Assembly (NCBI GenBank): GCA_018266845.1 | Contig: JAFDZO010000022.1 | Location: 1-36,490 of the forward strand | Length of the DNA stretch: 36,490 nt | From: Bacteroidota bacterium | GTDB taxonomy: Bacteria > Bacteroidota > Ignavibacteria > Tepidaquicellales > Tepidaquicellaceae | Direction of reading: 5' to 3' | In this document: positions 1 to 9,093 of the stretch, piece by piece | Layout of the letters: the number at the start of each line of letters is the position of its first letter | Numbering within the stretch: the first letter of the stretch is position 1 | Notes under the pieces: model-generated | What the model was told of the DNA's origin: nothing | What the model saw: the letters and a program-made list of their open reading frames with translations, nothing else | Database searches by the model: none | Translations under genes and position numbers: made by a program

Positions 1-2419
1 ATGTACCGCCTGCATTCAGATAAGTTTTTAACGAGTCTTTCTGAACAAGAGAAATGAAGTTTGTTGCTTCTCCGAGCCAGATGACTTTCTTATAGCCTCT
101 GAATGAAAGTGAGCTTGTGTTAGTATTTGCGCCTCTGTTGTATAAATCAAAGGTTACGCCTAATCTGCCGAGGTTGACTGTTATTGAGTCGCGGCTGATT
201 CTGCAGTTTGCAGTGGTTGAGTCGTAAGCTACGATAACATCACCTTTAGCTTGTCTCTTTAAGGTTAAAGCATAGGTTTGTGTTGAAGCTAATGAGTCTG
301 TTGCGCTTCTGTAGGCATAAACTCTCCATTGACCGACAACTGAGTCTCCGGGATTGATTCCTTGGGCTGCAAGCATAGCATCGAGCGTAGCATTAGGAAT
401 GCTTAAAGAAGAATCAAATCCTGTGTTTCCTGATTGAATGTAGAAAATAGGCGCGCCGCTGAATGTCGGAGCGTCGAATAACCATTTATATCTTGTACCT
501 GAACCTGAACGTGTCCATGAAATATCTACGTTTGTCGGGTTGAATACTGAAGTTGTAATTGTTGTGCCGTTTACAGGAGCAACTAAGTTGAAGGCTGTTA
601 AAGCAGGTACGCCTCTTCTGAACGTAATTGCTCTCGGACCGTTTGCTGCTTTTAATGAGTCTGGACCTGAAGCATTTGGAGCTTTAAATGCCCAAACATC
701 CCATTGACCTACTGCTGAGTCTGTTGCTGTGCCGTTGTTTGTAAATCCGTTTGCTGCTAAAATATTATCAAGCTCTCCTAATGTAGTTGTGTAAACATTT
801 GAGGAAGACGAAATTGTAAGTCTTCTGGGAGAGGTTGTCGGACTTCCAAAAATAAATTTATAGCTTGCGCCTGTTGCAGAAGTATCCCATGTAATTGTTA
901 CAGGAGTTGTAGAGCCCGGGAATGTAACTATTCTTGAGCTTGCAACTGGGGTTTGCAAATTAAAAGAATTCAGAGGGTATGAAGCTAAGCTTCTAAATGC
1001 AGCTGCTAAGTTAATAAGTCCCTTACCATAAGTATTATCTTCTCCGGCAGTTCCTAAATCAGTACAGGTAGAAAATATAACTGCCTTAATTTGTTTACCT
1101 GTCATATAAGGAGCAACGCTTTTCAGCAAAGCAATTGACCCGCCGACGTGAGGCGAAGCCATTGATGTACCGCTGATTGTGTAATAGGAATTTCCCGAAC
1201 CGCAGGAACTAATATTCACACCCGGAGCTGAAATTTCGGGCTTTATTGACAAAGTGCCTACACCACCGCAAATAGAAGGACCACGGCTTGAGAACGAAGC
1301 TATCGGATAGCCAGCTGTATTTCCATCTACCGCTCCGGTGCACATTACGTTGATTGAATCAAGATTGATATTCTTTGGAGGAGTAATTGTAGATGTTCCC
1401 GGTCCTGAATTTCCTGCCGAGAAAACTACACCGACACCAACTGCCTCAACATTTACCAACAAGGTTCGGTAAATTGATGTTGCGCATTGGTCGCCTGCAT
1501 TCGGATCCTGCCATGAGCAGCTAATTGCATCAGGATAATCAAGGGTTGCAATATTGCTGTCAGGATTTACTGCCCATTGGAAAGCCGTAACGTTATTCGT
1601 CGGATAAACAGCGCCCGGACAGTCAGTTACCGCGGCAGCCATCCATCTTGCATTCGGAGCAACTCCGATTGTATCCCCTGCTGCTGTTCTGCCTGTCATA
1701 ATACCCATAGTATGGGTTCCGTGATAGTCGGTACCGCAAGGAGCAGGAAAACTTACGTTAGGGGTCTGAACATTCAGCCATGAATGATACCATGCTCTGC
1801 CGTTATTTCCCCACCATCTTGAGTTCAGCGCATCGTGAGTTCCGTTAACGCCGTTATCAATGTTCATAACTGTTGTGCCTTGACCTGTAAATCCGCGTGC
1901 CCAAACAGAGTCGGCTTTGATTACTCTCAAGCCGGTTTGAACCGCTTCCGTTGTGCGCATATATTCAGGAGAAGGATTAAGGGGTTTATCGAAAGTTATC
2001 TCATCATCTAAATCCATAAGCTCAATGTCATTTCTTAAAGCAAGCTGGTTTATAACATCGGCGGTTGCTTTCATATAAACCATGTTAATAATCCAGTAGC
2101 CATGATACTCCATTACCTTTCCGAAATTTTTTTGCGAATTAAGATAATCGAGTAAAGGTCCTTGGGTATTTCTTGCATTATCCATCAAAGCTGTAATGAC
2201 TGCTCTGTATCTGAATTCGAGACTGGCATTCATCCTATAAAGGTCAGCATCCATTTGCTCCATGTTAACTCTGTCCTTCATAAGAATCATTACTCTCGTG
2301 TACTGAAGAGGGTTTACAATCTGCAATTTGTTTTGCAGTCTGGAAGTGATTACTACATTTTGTGAGTATGCTTCCCCAAGGAAGAAGAATAAACACAAAA
2401 CCAAGAGAATTTTCTTCAT
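1..2419 (-). CDS. Secreted subtilisin-family (S8) serine protease, C-terminus beyond the left edge
   Basis: The reading frame opens with ATG at 2419 on the minus strand and stays open for 806 codons to the window edge, so the C-terminus is missing. A signal peptide (MKKILLVLCLFFFLGEAYSQ) is followed by a prodomain-like region of about 150 residues. The catalytic triad is Asp188 (MNIDNGV), His233 (DYHGTHTMG) and Ser419 (SGTSMASPH); an oxyanion-type segment (SAGNSGPG) lies between His and Ser. After about residue 490 come two similar domains of roughly 100 residues with beta-sandwich, SusE-like character, then a segment around WLGEATNF and YLNAGG resembling flexible glutamine-amidotransferase-like domains seen in large secreted peptidases. 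By analogy with the other secreted proteins here, a T9SS sorting domain is expected off-window; that is inference. Likely an extracellular protease. Its divergent neighbour is the HisN-type gene. Confidence 0.9.
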   Translation of the reverse strand, partial: MKKILLVLCLFFFLGEAYSQNVVITSRLQNKLQIVNPLQYTRVMILMKDRVNMEQMDADLYRMNASLEFRYRAVITALMDNARNTQGPLLDYLNSQKNFGKVMEYHGYWIINMVYMKATADVINQLALRNDIELMDLDDEITFDKPLNPSPEYMRTTEAVQTGLRVIKADSVWARGFTGQGTTVMNIDNGVNGTHDALNSRWWGNNGRAWYHSWLNVQTPNVSFPAPCGTDYHGTHTMGIMTGRTAAGDTIGVAPNARWMAAAVTDCPGAVYPTNNVTAFQWAVNPDSNIATLDYPDAISCSWQDPNAGDQCATSIYRTLLVNVEAVGVGVVFSAGNSGPGTSTITPPKNINLDSINVMCTGAVDGNTAGYPIASFSSRGPSICGGVGTLSIKPEISAPGVNISSCGSGNSYYTISGTSMASPHVGGSIALLKSVAPYMTGKQIKAVIFSTCTDLGTAGEDNTYGKGLINLAAAFRSLASYPLNSFNLQTPVASSRIVTFPGSTTPVTITWDTSATGASYKFIFGSPTTSPRRLTISSSSNVYTTTLGELDNILAANGFTNNGTATDSAVGQWDVWAFKAPNASGPDSLKAANGPRAITFRRGVPALTAFNLVAPVNGTTITTSVFNPTNVDISWTRSGSGTRYKWLFDAPTFSGAPIFYIQSGNTGFDSSLSIPNATLDAMLAAQGINPGDSVVGQWRVYAYRSATDSLASTQTYALTLKRQAKGDVIVAYDSTTANCRISRDSITVNLGRLGVTFDLYNRGANTNTSSLSFRGYKKVIWLGEATNFISLVQKDSLKTYLNAGGT

Positions 2420-2472
2420 TTTACTTTTTCTTAATGTTTAATAAAAGATTACTTTTTTTATATAAATCACTA

Positions 2473-2497
2473 TAAGGATTTGCCTTAGCAATCCTTA
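2473..2497. other. Hairpin in the divergent intergenic region
   Basis: The arms TAAGGATTTGC and GCAATCCTTA pair over 10 bp with one bulged T around a CTTA loop. It lies 54 bp upstream of the subtilisin start, so it could fold in that gene's leader or act as an operator. There is no T-run on either side to support a terminator. The rest of 2420-2658 is AT-rich and should hold the two divergent promoters, which I could not place. Confidence 0.35.
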
Positions 2498-2658
2498 TCT
2501 CTATCTCTTTCTGATGGTTAGGCGGAATAGTTGGTATATCTAAAAATAAAGTGAATTTCTTTAAATAACAAGTTAAGATTACGTAAAGGAAATAAATTAA
2601 ATCTAACTTGAATTTAGTTTTTTAATAATGAATTTTTGACTTCAAGAATTTGAACAAA

Positions 2659-3432
2659 ATGAAAAAAAAGAACATAGAAAAATTACTTGACTTCTCATTA
2701 ATGCTGGTAGATGAATGCAGCAAAATTTCGCTTAAATACTACAAAAAAACCATTAAGCCGGAATACAAAAAAGACAACTCACCCGTTACTATTGCCGATA
2801 AGAAGTGCGAGGCATTTTTGATTTCCAGCATAAGAAAAAAATACCCGGAGCATAGCTTTCTCGCGGAAGAGTCCGGCTTGGCTGACAGAGACTCCGATTT
2901 TAAATGGATTATTGACCCGATTGACGGAACCAAAAATTTTATGCGAAATTTTCCATTCTGGGGCACTTTGCTGGCACTGGAGTATCAGGGCGAGGTAGTA
3001 ATGGGTATAATTGCCCTTCCGGCTATGAAAAAGGTAATTTATGCCGGAAAAGGACTGGGGTGCTTCCAAAACGGGAAAAAAATAAAGGTCAGCAAAATTA
3101 GCTCCCTCGAAAAATCCTATTTCATTTACGGGGGGATAGAATTTATCACAAAACAGCCCTATAAAGAGCGTTTTCTGCAGCTTGTTGACCGCTCATACTA
3201 TGACAGGGGCTATGGTGATTGTTTCGGGCATTCGCTTGTCGTTGAGGGCAAGGCAGAGTTTATGCTTGACCCGCATGTTTCGCCCTATGATGTGGCTCCC
3301 ATAAAAATATGCGTCGAGGAGGCGGGGGGTATTATGACGGATTTAAACGGCGAAAAGACCATTTATTCAAGGGGCGTGCTGACTTCCAATGGGTTTATGC
3401 ACGAGGAGATTCTGAAATTTTTGAAGGGGTAA
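2659..3432 (+). CDS. hisN: Inositol-monophosphatase-family phosphatase, histidinol-phosphatase (HisN) type
   Basis: The 257-residue length fits the Mg-dependent, Li-sensitive IMPase fold. Metal-binding motifs are complete: Glu70/Glu71 in AEESG, Asp86 and Asp89 in WIIDPIDGTKNF, and Asp211 in PYDVAP, followed by EEAGG. The stretch after the DPIDGT motif (FPFWGTLLALEYQGEVVMG) and the GDCFGHSLVVEGKAE segment resemble the HisN branch (histidinol-phosphate to histidinol) more than true inositol phosphatases; substrate choice is inferred. No other histidine genes are nearby. I chose ATG 2659 because it starts the conserved N-terminal helix; an in-frame TTG at 2650 would add three residues. No convincing Shine-Dalgarno sequence precedes either start. 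A hairpin at 3452 follows the stop. Confidence 0.85.
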   Translation: MKKKNIEKLLDFSLMLVDECSKISLKYYKKTIKPEYKKDNSPVTIADKKCEAFLISSIRKKYPEHSFLAEESGLADRDSDFKWIIDPIDGTKNFMRNFPFWGTLLALEYQGEVVMGIIALPAMKKVIYAGKGLGCFQNGKKIKVSKISSLEKSYFIYGGIEFITKQPYKERFLQLVDRSYYDRGYGDCFGHSLVVEGKAEFMLDPHVSPYDVAPIKICVEEAGGIMTDLNGEKTIYSRGVLTSNGFMHEEILKFLKG

Positions 3433-3451
3433 GTTATTGTTTATTAGTACC

Positions 3452-3479
3452 CAAAACTTACGCCCCCTCGTAAGTTTTG
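3452..3479. terminator. Candidate terminator hairpin after the HisN-type gene
   Basis: The arms CAAAACTTACG and CGTAAGTTTTG form a perfect 11-bp stem around a six-base C-rich loop, 19 bp after the hisN stop. The AAAA/TTTT ends of the stem could serve as a weak U-tract in both directions, but there is no long T-run beyond the stem. It may equally be a dispersed palindromic repeat. The rest of 3433-3759 holds one more palindrome (3628-3651) and no gene I can support. Confidence 0.45.
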
Positions 3480-3627
3480 AGATAAATTATTGTTTTTACA
3501 GAATTAATGTATTGAGTCTTGAGTGGTAAGTATTGAGAAAACAAAATTTTAAAGAGATAAGTTATAGAGTATGATTGTGAATTTCAGATTTCGGAATGCT
3601 TTTGAGGTGGAGGAATGCCTTTCTTGC

Positions 3628-3651
3628 CGTCCCAAACGGGGGTTTGGGACG
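3628..3651. repeat. Palindromic repeat, 10-bp arms with G4 loop
   Basis: CGTCCCAAAC and GTTTGGGACG are perfect inverted arms separated by GGGG. The high symmetry, G-run loop and position in non-coding DNA between convergent genes fit a dispersed extragenic palindrome. It lies about 110 bp beyond the end of the minus-strand SIR2-TPR gene and has no T-run. Confidence 0.55.
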
Positions 3652-3759
3652 TAGTACCGGAATACTGGATAAATTACCTAATTTCTACATTTTATTTACC
3701 AGATTTCGATTTCAGAAAAATTCAAAGTAAGCACAATTATTTTTACAAAGGTAATGCCC

Positions 3760-6051
3760 CTATTTTTTCTTTCTTTGAGTTTTTCTTTTTTGCGGCTTTG
3801 CTTTCTTCGTTTCCGTTTTTTTCTTTTCCCTTTCCTCTATTGCTTTAAGTACAAGTGTCTTTATTTTATTTAACGTATCAAGATTTGGATTTACTTCAAG
3901 TCCTTTATTGCAGTCATCTAAAGCTTTTTCTAATTCTCCAATTTCAAAATACAATTTACCCCTATTATTTAATGCTTCTAAATCATCCGGCTTTAATTCA
4001 ATTGCTTTTGTATAATCGGCAAGGGCTTGCTCTTCTTTACCTAACTCATCACAAAGAATTCCACGATTAAAATATGCATCTGCATCATCCGACTTTAGTT
4101 CAATGGCTTTTGTATAGTCGGCAAGGGCTTTATTTTTCTCACCTAAATCATTATAAAGATTTCCGCGATTATAATATGTATCCGAATTATCCGGTTTTAG
4201 CTCTATTGCTTTATTGTAATCGGCAAGGGCTTTATCTTTCTCTCCTGAATTATAATAAAGAAGTCCGCGATTATTATATGCCTCTGAAAAATCCGGCTTT
4301 AGTTCGATTGCTTTATTATAATCGGCAAGGGCTTTATCTTTCTCTCCTGAATTATAATAAAGAATTCCGCGATTATTATATGCTGTTGCATAATCCGGCT
4401 TTAGTTCTATAGCTTTATTGTAATCGGCAAGGGCTTTATCTTCCTCTCCTGAATTTTTATAAAGAATTCCGCGATTATTATATGCTTCTGAATAATCTGA
4501 TTTCATCTCAATGGCTTTAGAAAAATCCCAAAATGCCTCGTTTGTCTTTTCCAAACTTACATAAAGAAGTCCGCGATTATAATGTGCATCTGCGTCATCG
4601 GGTTTTAATTCGATTGCTTTGTTATAATCGGCAAGGGCTTTATCTTTCTCTCCTGAATTATAATAAAGAATTCCGCGATTATAATATGCATCTGCATCAT
4701 CCGGTTTAAATTCAATTGCTTTCCCATAGTCAGCGAGCGCTTTATTTTTATCGCCTGAATCGTCGTAAACATCTCCTCTAAATTTATACAACTCACTTTT
4801 TGAAGGCAATAGTGCGATAAGTTCATCCAATGCTTCTAAAGCTATTTTGTATTTTTTTTTTTCATAATTATCGGTCGCTAATTTAGATAGTTCAATTCCC
4901 CGTTTATCAGTTTGTAAAACAGCTCTTTCAATGTGATTATAATATTTTGTATTTCTTTCTTCGGCAGTTTTCTTAAGGTCTATACTTGGCAGAAACTTAA
5001 ACTTATTCCATAATACGGCAGTTAATGTATCGAAGTCTTTTACTTCAACATAAAAACATTTTTTCTCGCTTAATAAATTCTTCACCCGCCAATGAAGTTT
5101 TTCTTTTCCGTCGCATACCCAGATAAGAATAAAATTTCCTCTTGAGCTGTTAATTTTCTCCTCAAGCAGTTTCATTATTGACTGGTCAGAACCTCTGTAA
5201 CCGACGACTATAAGCCCGCACACGCTCAATGCCTCTTCAAACTTCTTTTTCATATTTTCCTGCAAAGACATAGTTTCATCGTTGGTGTTTTTAATATCTT
5301 CAAAAAGATAATCTCCGTGCAGCTTTATAATATTCGGTCTTCTGCTATGAACATTGATGTAGAGAGCAGCTTCATTATGAGAAAAAATTCTCGGCACAGT
5401 ATCGTAATACTTTAAGAGAGCAGTGTTTAATAAATCATCAAAGTTTGTAGTGAAAATATTGTTTACATATTTCTCTTTTATCAAATGGGCGAAAAGCAGA
5501 TAACTTCCATCGGGTTCAATATCTTCAATTATTTTTTCAAGAAACATCTGGCGCTCACGCGGTGTTTCGTTGCATGTTTCAAGCCATACTCCGTAAAGCG
5601 ATTCATCGAAAACTAATTCTTTTAATTCATCATAATTGCTTTTATCTTTTACAAAATTTGCGGGCAACAATTCTGCAAATTTTTTATCATCGGAATAATT
5701 TTGATTGAAAATATCCCTTGCGTGTTTTTTTACATTTTTGATATAGGCATTAAATTCATCTATGTTCTCATCGCTCGTGCAAAAATCGCTAATTTCTTTT
5801 TTGAATCCTTTTTTATCAAAGAAATGCTCCTAAGAAACGTCATACATATTAAGCTTCTTTTTATAGAAAGATATTTTCTGACAATACTCTATAACTTTAC
5901 CCCCTGTAGGAATGCCGCTTGAAACGGAGCAGCCTGCTCCAAGCAAAAATGCAAACTCAGGAGTATTAGTATTTTTATCCTTACTTTTTATTTTACTGTA
6001 AAGCCAGTCAACATCTTTTTTTCTTGAGAAATCGTCTATTGTGAAATCCAT
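3760..6051 (-). pseudogene. SIR2-domain/TPR-repeat protein interrupted by an in-frame amber codon
   Basis: One reading frame runs from ATG 6051 to TAG at 3762-3760 and is open except for a TAG at codon 74 (5832-5830). With that codon read through, the product would be 763 residues. The N-terminal part is a SIR2 fold: FLLGAGCSVSSGIP (residues 36-48, NAD-binding), FTTNFDD (about 200-206), KLHGDY with the likely catalytic His245, and VVGYRGSDQ (about 282-290). From about residue 390 to 720 there are about ten 34-residue TPR repeats of the pattern ALADYxKAIELKPD...YNNRG, then a Lys-rich tail. Proteins joining SIR2 to repeat domains are often NAD-hydrolysing antiphage effectors; that role is inferred. 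The upstream fragment is only 73 residues. The downstream part could be made only by readthrough or reinitiation (for example TTG 5670), and would lack the GAGxS motif. A sequencing error is the main alternative. Confidence 0.8.
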
Positions 6052-6123
6052 TGTAATATTAATTATTTCGTAAAATATATAAATAGATAGTGAAAATAAA
6101 TTCAGATGTAATATAGATGGGGA

Positions 6124-6181
6124 TTTATTAGCGTTCTTACGCTCCCGCCTTCTGCGGGACAAGTATCGCGTAGGAACGAGG
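6124..6181. repeat. Extragenic palindrome, copy A, with a nested palindrome in its loop
   Basis: The outer arms GTTCTTACGC (6133-6142) and GCGTAGGAAC (6168-6177) pair with one G-T wobble. The loop carries a second hairpin, CCCGC (6144-6148) with GCGGG (6154-6158). The leading TTTATTAG and trailing GAGG are shared with copy B at 6274-6309, so both belong to one repeat family. Confidence 0.65.
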
Positions 6182-6273
6182 GGGAAATGGTATATAGTTC
6201 TCAGTTGTTCATTGTCAATTAGCTAACATCCCTCGCCTTTACTTCGTTAAGGCACTACCTCTCAAGGGGAGAG

Positions 6274-6309
6274 TTTATTAGTGTTCCCACGCAGGAGCGT
6301 GGGAACGAG
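6274..6309. repeat. Extragenic palindrome, copy B
   Basis: GTTCCCACGC (6283-6292) and GCGTGGGAAC (6297-6306) are perfect 10-bp arms around an AGGA loop. It is preceded by TTTATTAG and followed by GAGG, exactly as in copy A and in the same orientation. The 716-bp gene-free stretch 6052-6767 therefore holds two copies of this repeat, the MITE-like element, and otherwise AT-rich sequence that must include the promoter of the metalloprotease gene. Confidence 0.65.
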
Positions 6310-6373
6310 GAGGATAACTGATGACAAAATACAACTGGTGTTTTGCACATTCTCCTATTAAAATCCGATACTT

Positions 6374-6647
6374 ATCACACGACAAAAATTTTTCTTAAAA
6401 AATTGAATTTAACCGCAAAGATGCAAAGTTTTTGCAAAGCACGCAAAAAATATAAAATATTTTTCCTAAATATCGCAAACATAAAACTAACTGCGCTTTA
6501 ATGTTTGTTTTGGTTGAACAATTTCGAGTTTGAGAAATCATATTTTGAGTTCGTTTTTAAGATCTTTGCGGACTTTGCTGTCATATTTTGCGTTCTTTGC
6601 GGTTAAATACATATTTACAAGTTATAAAAAATTTTTTGTCGTGTGAT
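6374..6647. mobile_element. MITE-like element, complete copy (274 bp)
   Basis: The ends are inverted: the left end begins ATCACACGACAAAAA and the right end finishes TTTTTTGTCGTGTGAT. An inner inverted pair, TTTAACCGCAAAGA (6408-6421) and TCTTTGCGGTTAAA (6594-6607), lies just inside. The element encodes no protein. A copy in the same orientation starts at 36264 and is about 96% identical over 226 bases (nine substitutions and one single-base length difference by eye). Terminal inverted repeats, small size, no ORF and high copy identity fit a non-autonomous transposable element. No exact target-site duplication touches the ends; CTCCTATTA occurs 13 bp before and 15 bp after it. Confidence 0.75.
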
Positions 6648-6767
6648 GAAAACCCGACATAACTCCTATTAATTCATTTGTTTTCATAGGGTATTTTTCT
6701 TATTTTCAAAAGATTCACCTCGATTAAGAAGGAAAAAATTTTTATAAATTAATTATTAAAAACTAAA

Positions 6768-9008
6768 ATGACCTCTCGTTATCTCTCAATTGCGCTTTTT
6801 ATCGCGCTTTTTTCCCTCAGCGCAAATGCTGCTAACTACTGGAACGACGTTCCGGCAGCAAGCATTCAGACAACAGGCGAAAGAGTAATAAAGCCGGAAA
6901 AATTCCGCACTCTTTCTCTTAATATTCCTGAAATGAAAACACTGCTCCAGTCAGCGCCGTTGGAAAAGAATGTTCACCCGAAAAATTCAAATTCGGTTAT
7001 TTCGCTTCCGATGCCTGACGGCACATTTCTGAGATTTAAGTTTGTTGATTCACCAATCATGGAAGACGGCTTAGCGGCACAGTTCCCTGAAATCAAAACT
7101 TATCTCGGACAAGGCATTGACGACCCGTATTCATCGGTAAGATTCGATATGACTCCGTTAGGATTCCATGCAATGATTTTTTCCGAAAGAGGAACAGTAT
7201 TTATTGACCCGTATGCAAAAGGCGATAACTTCAACTACCAAAGCTATTTTAAATCTGACTTCCACAGCGATAAAAAAATGTCGTGCGAAGCAATTGATAA
7301 CTGGGACGGAAAACCGAAGCAAGCGCCCCATACTACAGATGTTATTGCAGAAGGACAATTAAGAACATACAGAACCGTTGTAGCTTGCACAGGCGAATAC
7401 GCTGCATACTTCGGCGGCACAGTAAACGCTGCTATGGCTGCGATTGTAGTTTCGATGAACCGGGTAAACGGCGTATATGAAAATGAAGTATCGGTAAGAA
7501 TGGTATTAGTTGCAAATAACAGTTCAGTAGTATATACAAATGCTTCAACTGACCCATATACAAACGCAAACGGAAACACAATGCTGGGACAAAACCAGAC
7601 GACTTGCGATAACGTAATAGGAACGGCTAACTACGATATGGGACACGTATTCAGCACAGGCGGCGGCGGCGTTGCATATTTAGGATGCGTATGCGTTGCA
7701 GGTAACAAAGCAAGAGGCGTAACGGGAGACTCTGCTCCTGTAGGCGACCCGTATGATATTGATTACGTTGCTCACGAAATGGGACATCAGTTCGGCGGAA
7801 ACCATTCATTCAACAGCCAGACTTCAAGCTGCGGCGGCGGAAACAGAAACAATAATACCGCTTTCGAGCCGGGCAGCGGTTCGACAATAATGGCTTATGC
7901 AGGTATCTGCGGCGCAGATGATTTACAACCGCATAGCGATCCGTATTTCCATGTAAAAAATCTTGATGAAATAATTGCATATACATCAGTGGGTTCTGGA
8001 AACTCGTGCCCCGTTACCACAACTACAGGAAACTTGAATCCGGTAGTAACAGTGCCGAACGGCGGATTTACAATTCCTATCTCTACACCATTTGAATTGA
8101 CAGGAAGCGCAACAGACGGCAACAGCGACCCGCTAAAGTATTGCTGGGAAGAGTATGATTTAGGTCCGGCAGGAACAGCAAATAATCCGTCGGGCAATGC
8201 GCCTATTTTCCGCTCGTTTAATCCTGTTACCTCGGGAACAAGAGTATTCCCGAAAGTTTCAAACCTGATAAACAATACTACTACAATCGGAGAGCTTTTA
8301 CCTACTTATGCGAGAAACTTGAGCTTCAGGCTGACAGCCCGTGATTACAGAGCCGGCGGCGGCGGAATTGGATACTCTGCATTGTCATTCAGCGTTTCAG
8401 CCGGAGCAGGTCCATTCTTAGTTACATCACCGAATACTGCCATAACATGGAACATGCATTCTCCGCAAACTGTAACATGGAATGTTGCGAATACTTCTGC
8501 AGCGCCGGTAAGCGCAGCAAACGTTGACATTTTCTTATCAACAGACGGCGGAAACACATTCCCCACAACGCTTGCAACAGGTGTTCCGAACAACGGAAGC
8601 GCTTCAGTTACATTACCGAACATTCAGAATTCAAGCTGCAGAATCAAAGTAAAAGCATCCAACAATATTTTCTTTGATATATCGAACACAAACTTTACGA
8701 TTACAAATGTAGTCGGTATCGGCAACGTCAATGCCGCGCCGCTTACATTCAATCTTGCGCAGAATTATCCGAATCCGTTTAACCCGACAACGCTGATAAA
8801 TTTTACGATTCCGAAAACTGCTAACGTAACGTTAAAAGTTTATGATATGAAGGGTGAACTGGTAACGGCATTGATAGACGGAATTCTTACAACGGAAGGA
8901 AACTATTCATACGAATTTGACGGCAGCAAGCTTGCCAGCGGAATGTACTTCTATAAAATAGAAGCAGGACAGTATTCCGAAACAAAAAAGATGATACTTG
9001 TTAAGTAA
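6768..9008 (+). CDS. Secreted zinc metalloprotease (M12/reprolysin-like) with T9SS sorting domain
   Basis: The protein has 746 residues with a signal peptide (MTSRYLSIALFIALFSLSANA). After a prodomain of about 170 residues comes a metzincin catalytic domain: HEMGHQFGGNH gives zinc ligands His336, His340 and His346 with catalytic Glu337, and a Met-turn follows in GSTIMAYAG. This is the complete HExxHxxGxxH signature. Beta-sandwich-like segments of about 200 residues precede a C-terminal type A sorting domain with NYPNPFNPTT, ending in KKMILVK. It should be exported by Sec, passed through T9SS, and act at the cell surface or outside the cell. It stands alone, preceded by a long repeat-containing gap and followed by an intrinsic terminator at 9039, so it is probably monocistronic. 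The substrate is unknown. Confidence 0.93.
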   Translation: MTSRYLSIALFIALFSLSANAANYWNDVPAASIQTTGERVIKPEKFRTLSLNIPEMKTLLQSAPLEKNVHPKNSNSVISLPMPDGTFLRFKFVDSPIMEDGLAAQFPEIKTYLGQGIDDPYSSVRFDMTPLGFHAMIFSERGTVFIDPYAKGDNFNYQSYFKSDFHSDKKMSCEAIDNWDGKPKQAPHTTDVIAEGQLRTYRTVVACTGEYAAYFGGTVNAAMAAIVVSMNRVNGVYENEVSVRMVLVANNSSVVYTNASTDPYTNANGNTMLGQNQTTCDNVIGTANYDMGHVFSTGGGGVAYLGCVCVAGNKARGVTGDSAPVGDPYDIDYVAHEMGHQFGGNHSFNSQTSSCGGGNRNNNTAFEPGSGSTIMAYAGICGADDLQPHSDPYFHVKNLDEIIAYTSVGSGNSCPVTTTTGNLNPVVTVPNGGFTIPISTPFELTGSATDGNSDPLKYCWEEYDLGPAGTANNPSGNAPIFRSFNPVTSGTRVFPKVSNLINNTTTIGELLPTYARNLSFRLTARDYRAGGGGIGYSALSFSVSAGAGPFLVTSPNTAITWNMHSPQTVTWNVANTSAAPVSAANVDIFLSTDGGNTFPTTLATGVPNNGSASVTLPNIQNSSCRIKVKASNNIFFDISNTNFTITNVVGIGNVNAAPLTFNLAQNYPNPFNPTTLINFTIPKTANVTLKVYDMKGELVTALIDGILTTEGNYSYEFDGSKLASGMYFYKIEAGQYSETKKMILVK

Positions 9009-9038
9009 TAAAACTTAAATATTATTTATTACAAAGGA

Positions 9039-9062
9039 GGGAGTCATCAGACTCCCTTTTTT
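9039..9062 (+). terminator. Intrinsic terminator of the metalloprotease gene
   Basis: GGGAGTC pairs with GACTCCC around an ATCA loop and is followed by six T residues. It begins 31 bp after the metalloprotease stop and ends 31 bp before the DinB-like start, which separates the two transcripts. Confidence 0.9.
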
Positions 9063-9093
9063 GTTTACTCTAAAATTTTCAAAATTATAAAAA

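Noticed and set aside
1577..2365. Short plus-strand frames within the subtilisin gene
   Set aside because: They are antisense to a continuous coding frame with all catalytic motifs in place.
3855..4412. Plus-strand frames opposite the TPR region
   Set aside because: They are in-phase shadows of the 102-bp repeats of the minus-strand SIR2-TPR gene, with repetitive, leucine/tyrosine-rich products that match no protein family.
3760..6051. Genome-wide amber recoding as explanation of the internal TAG
   Set aside because: The same gene ends in TAG and no other gene in the window contains an internal TAG.
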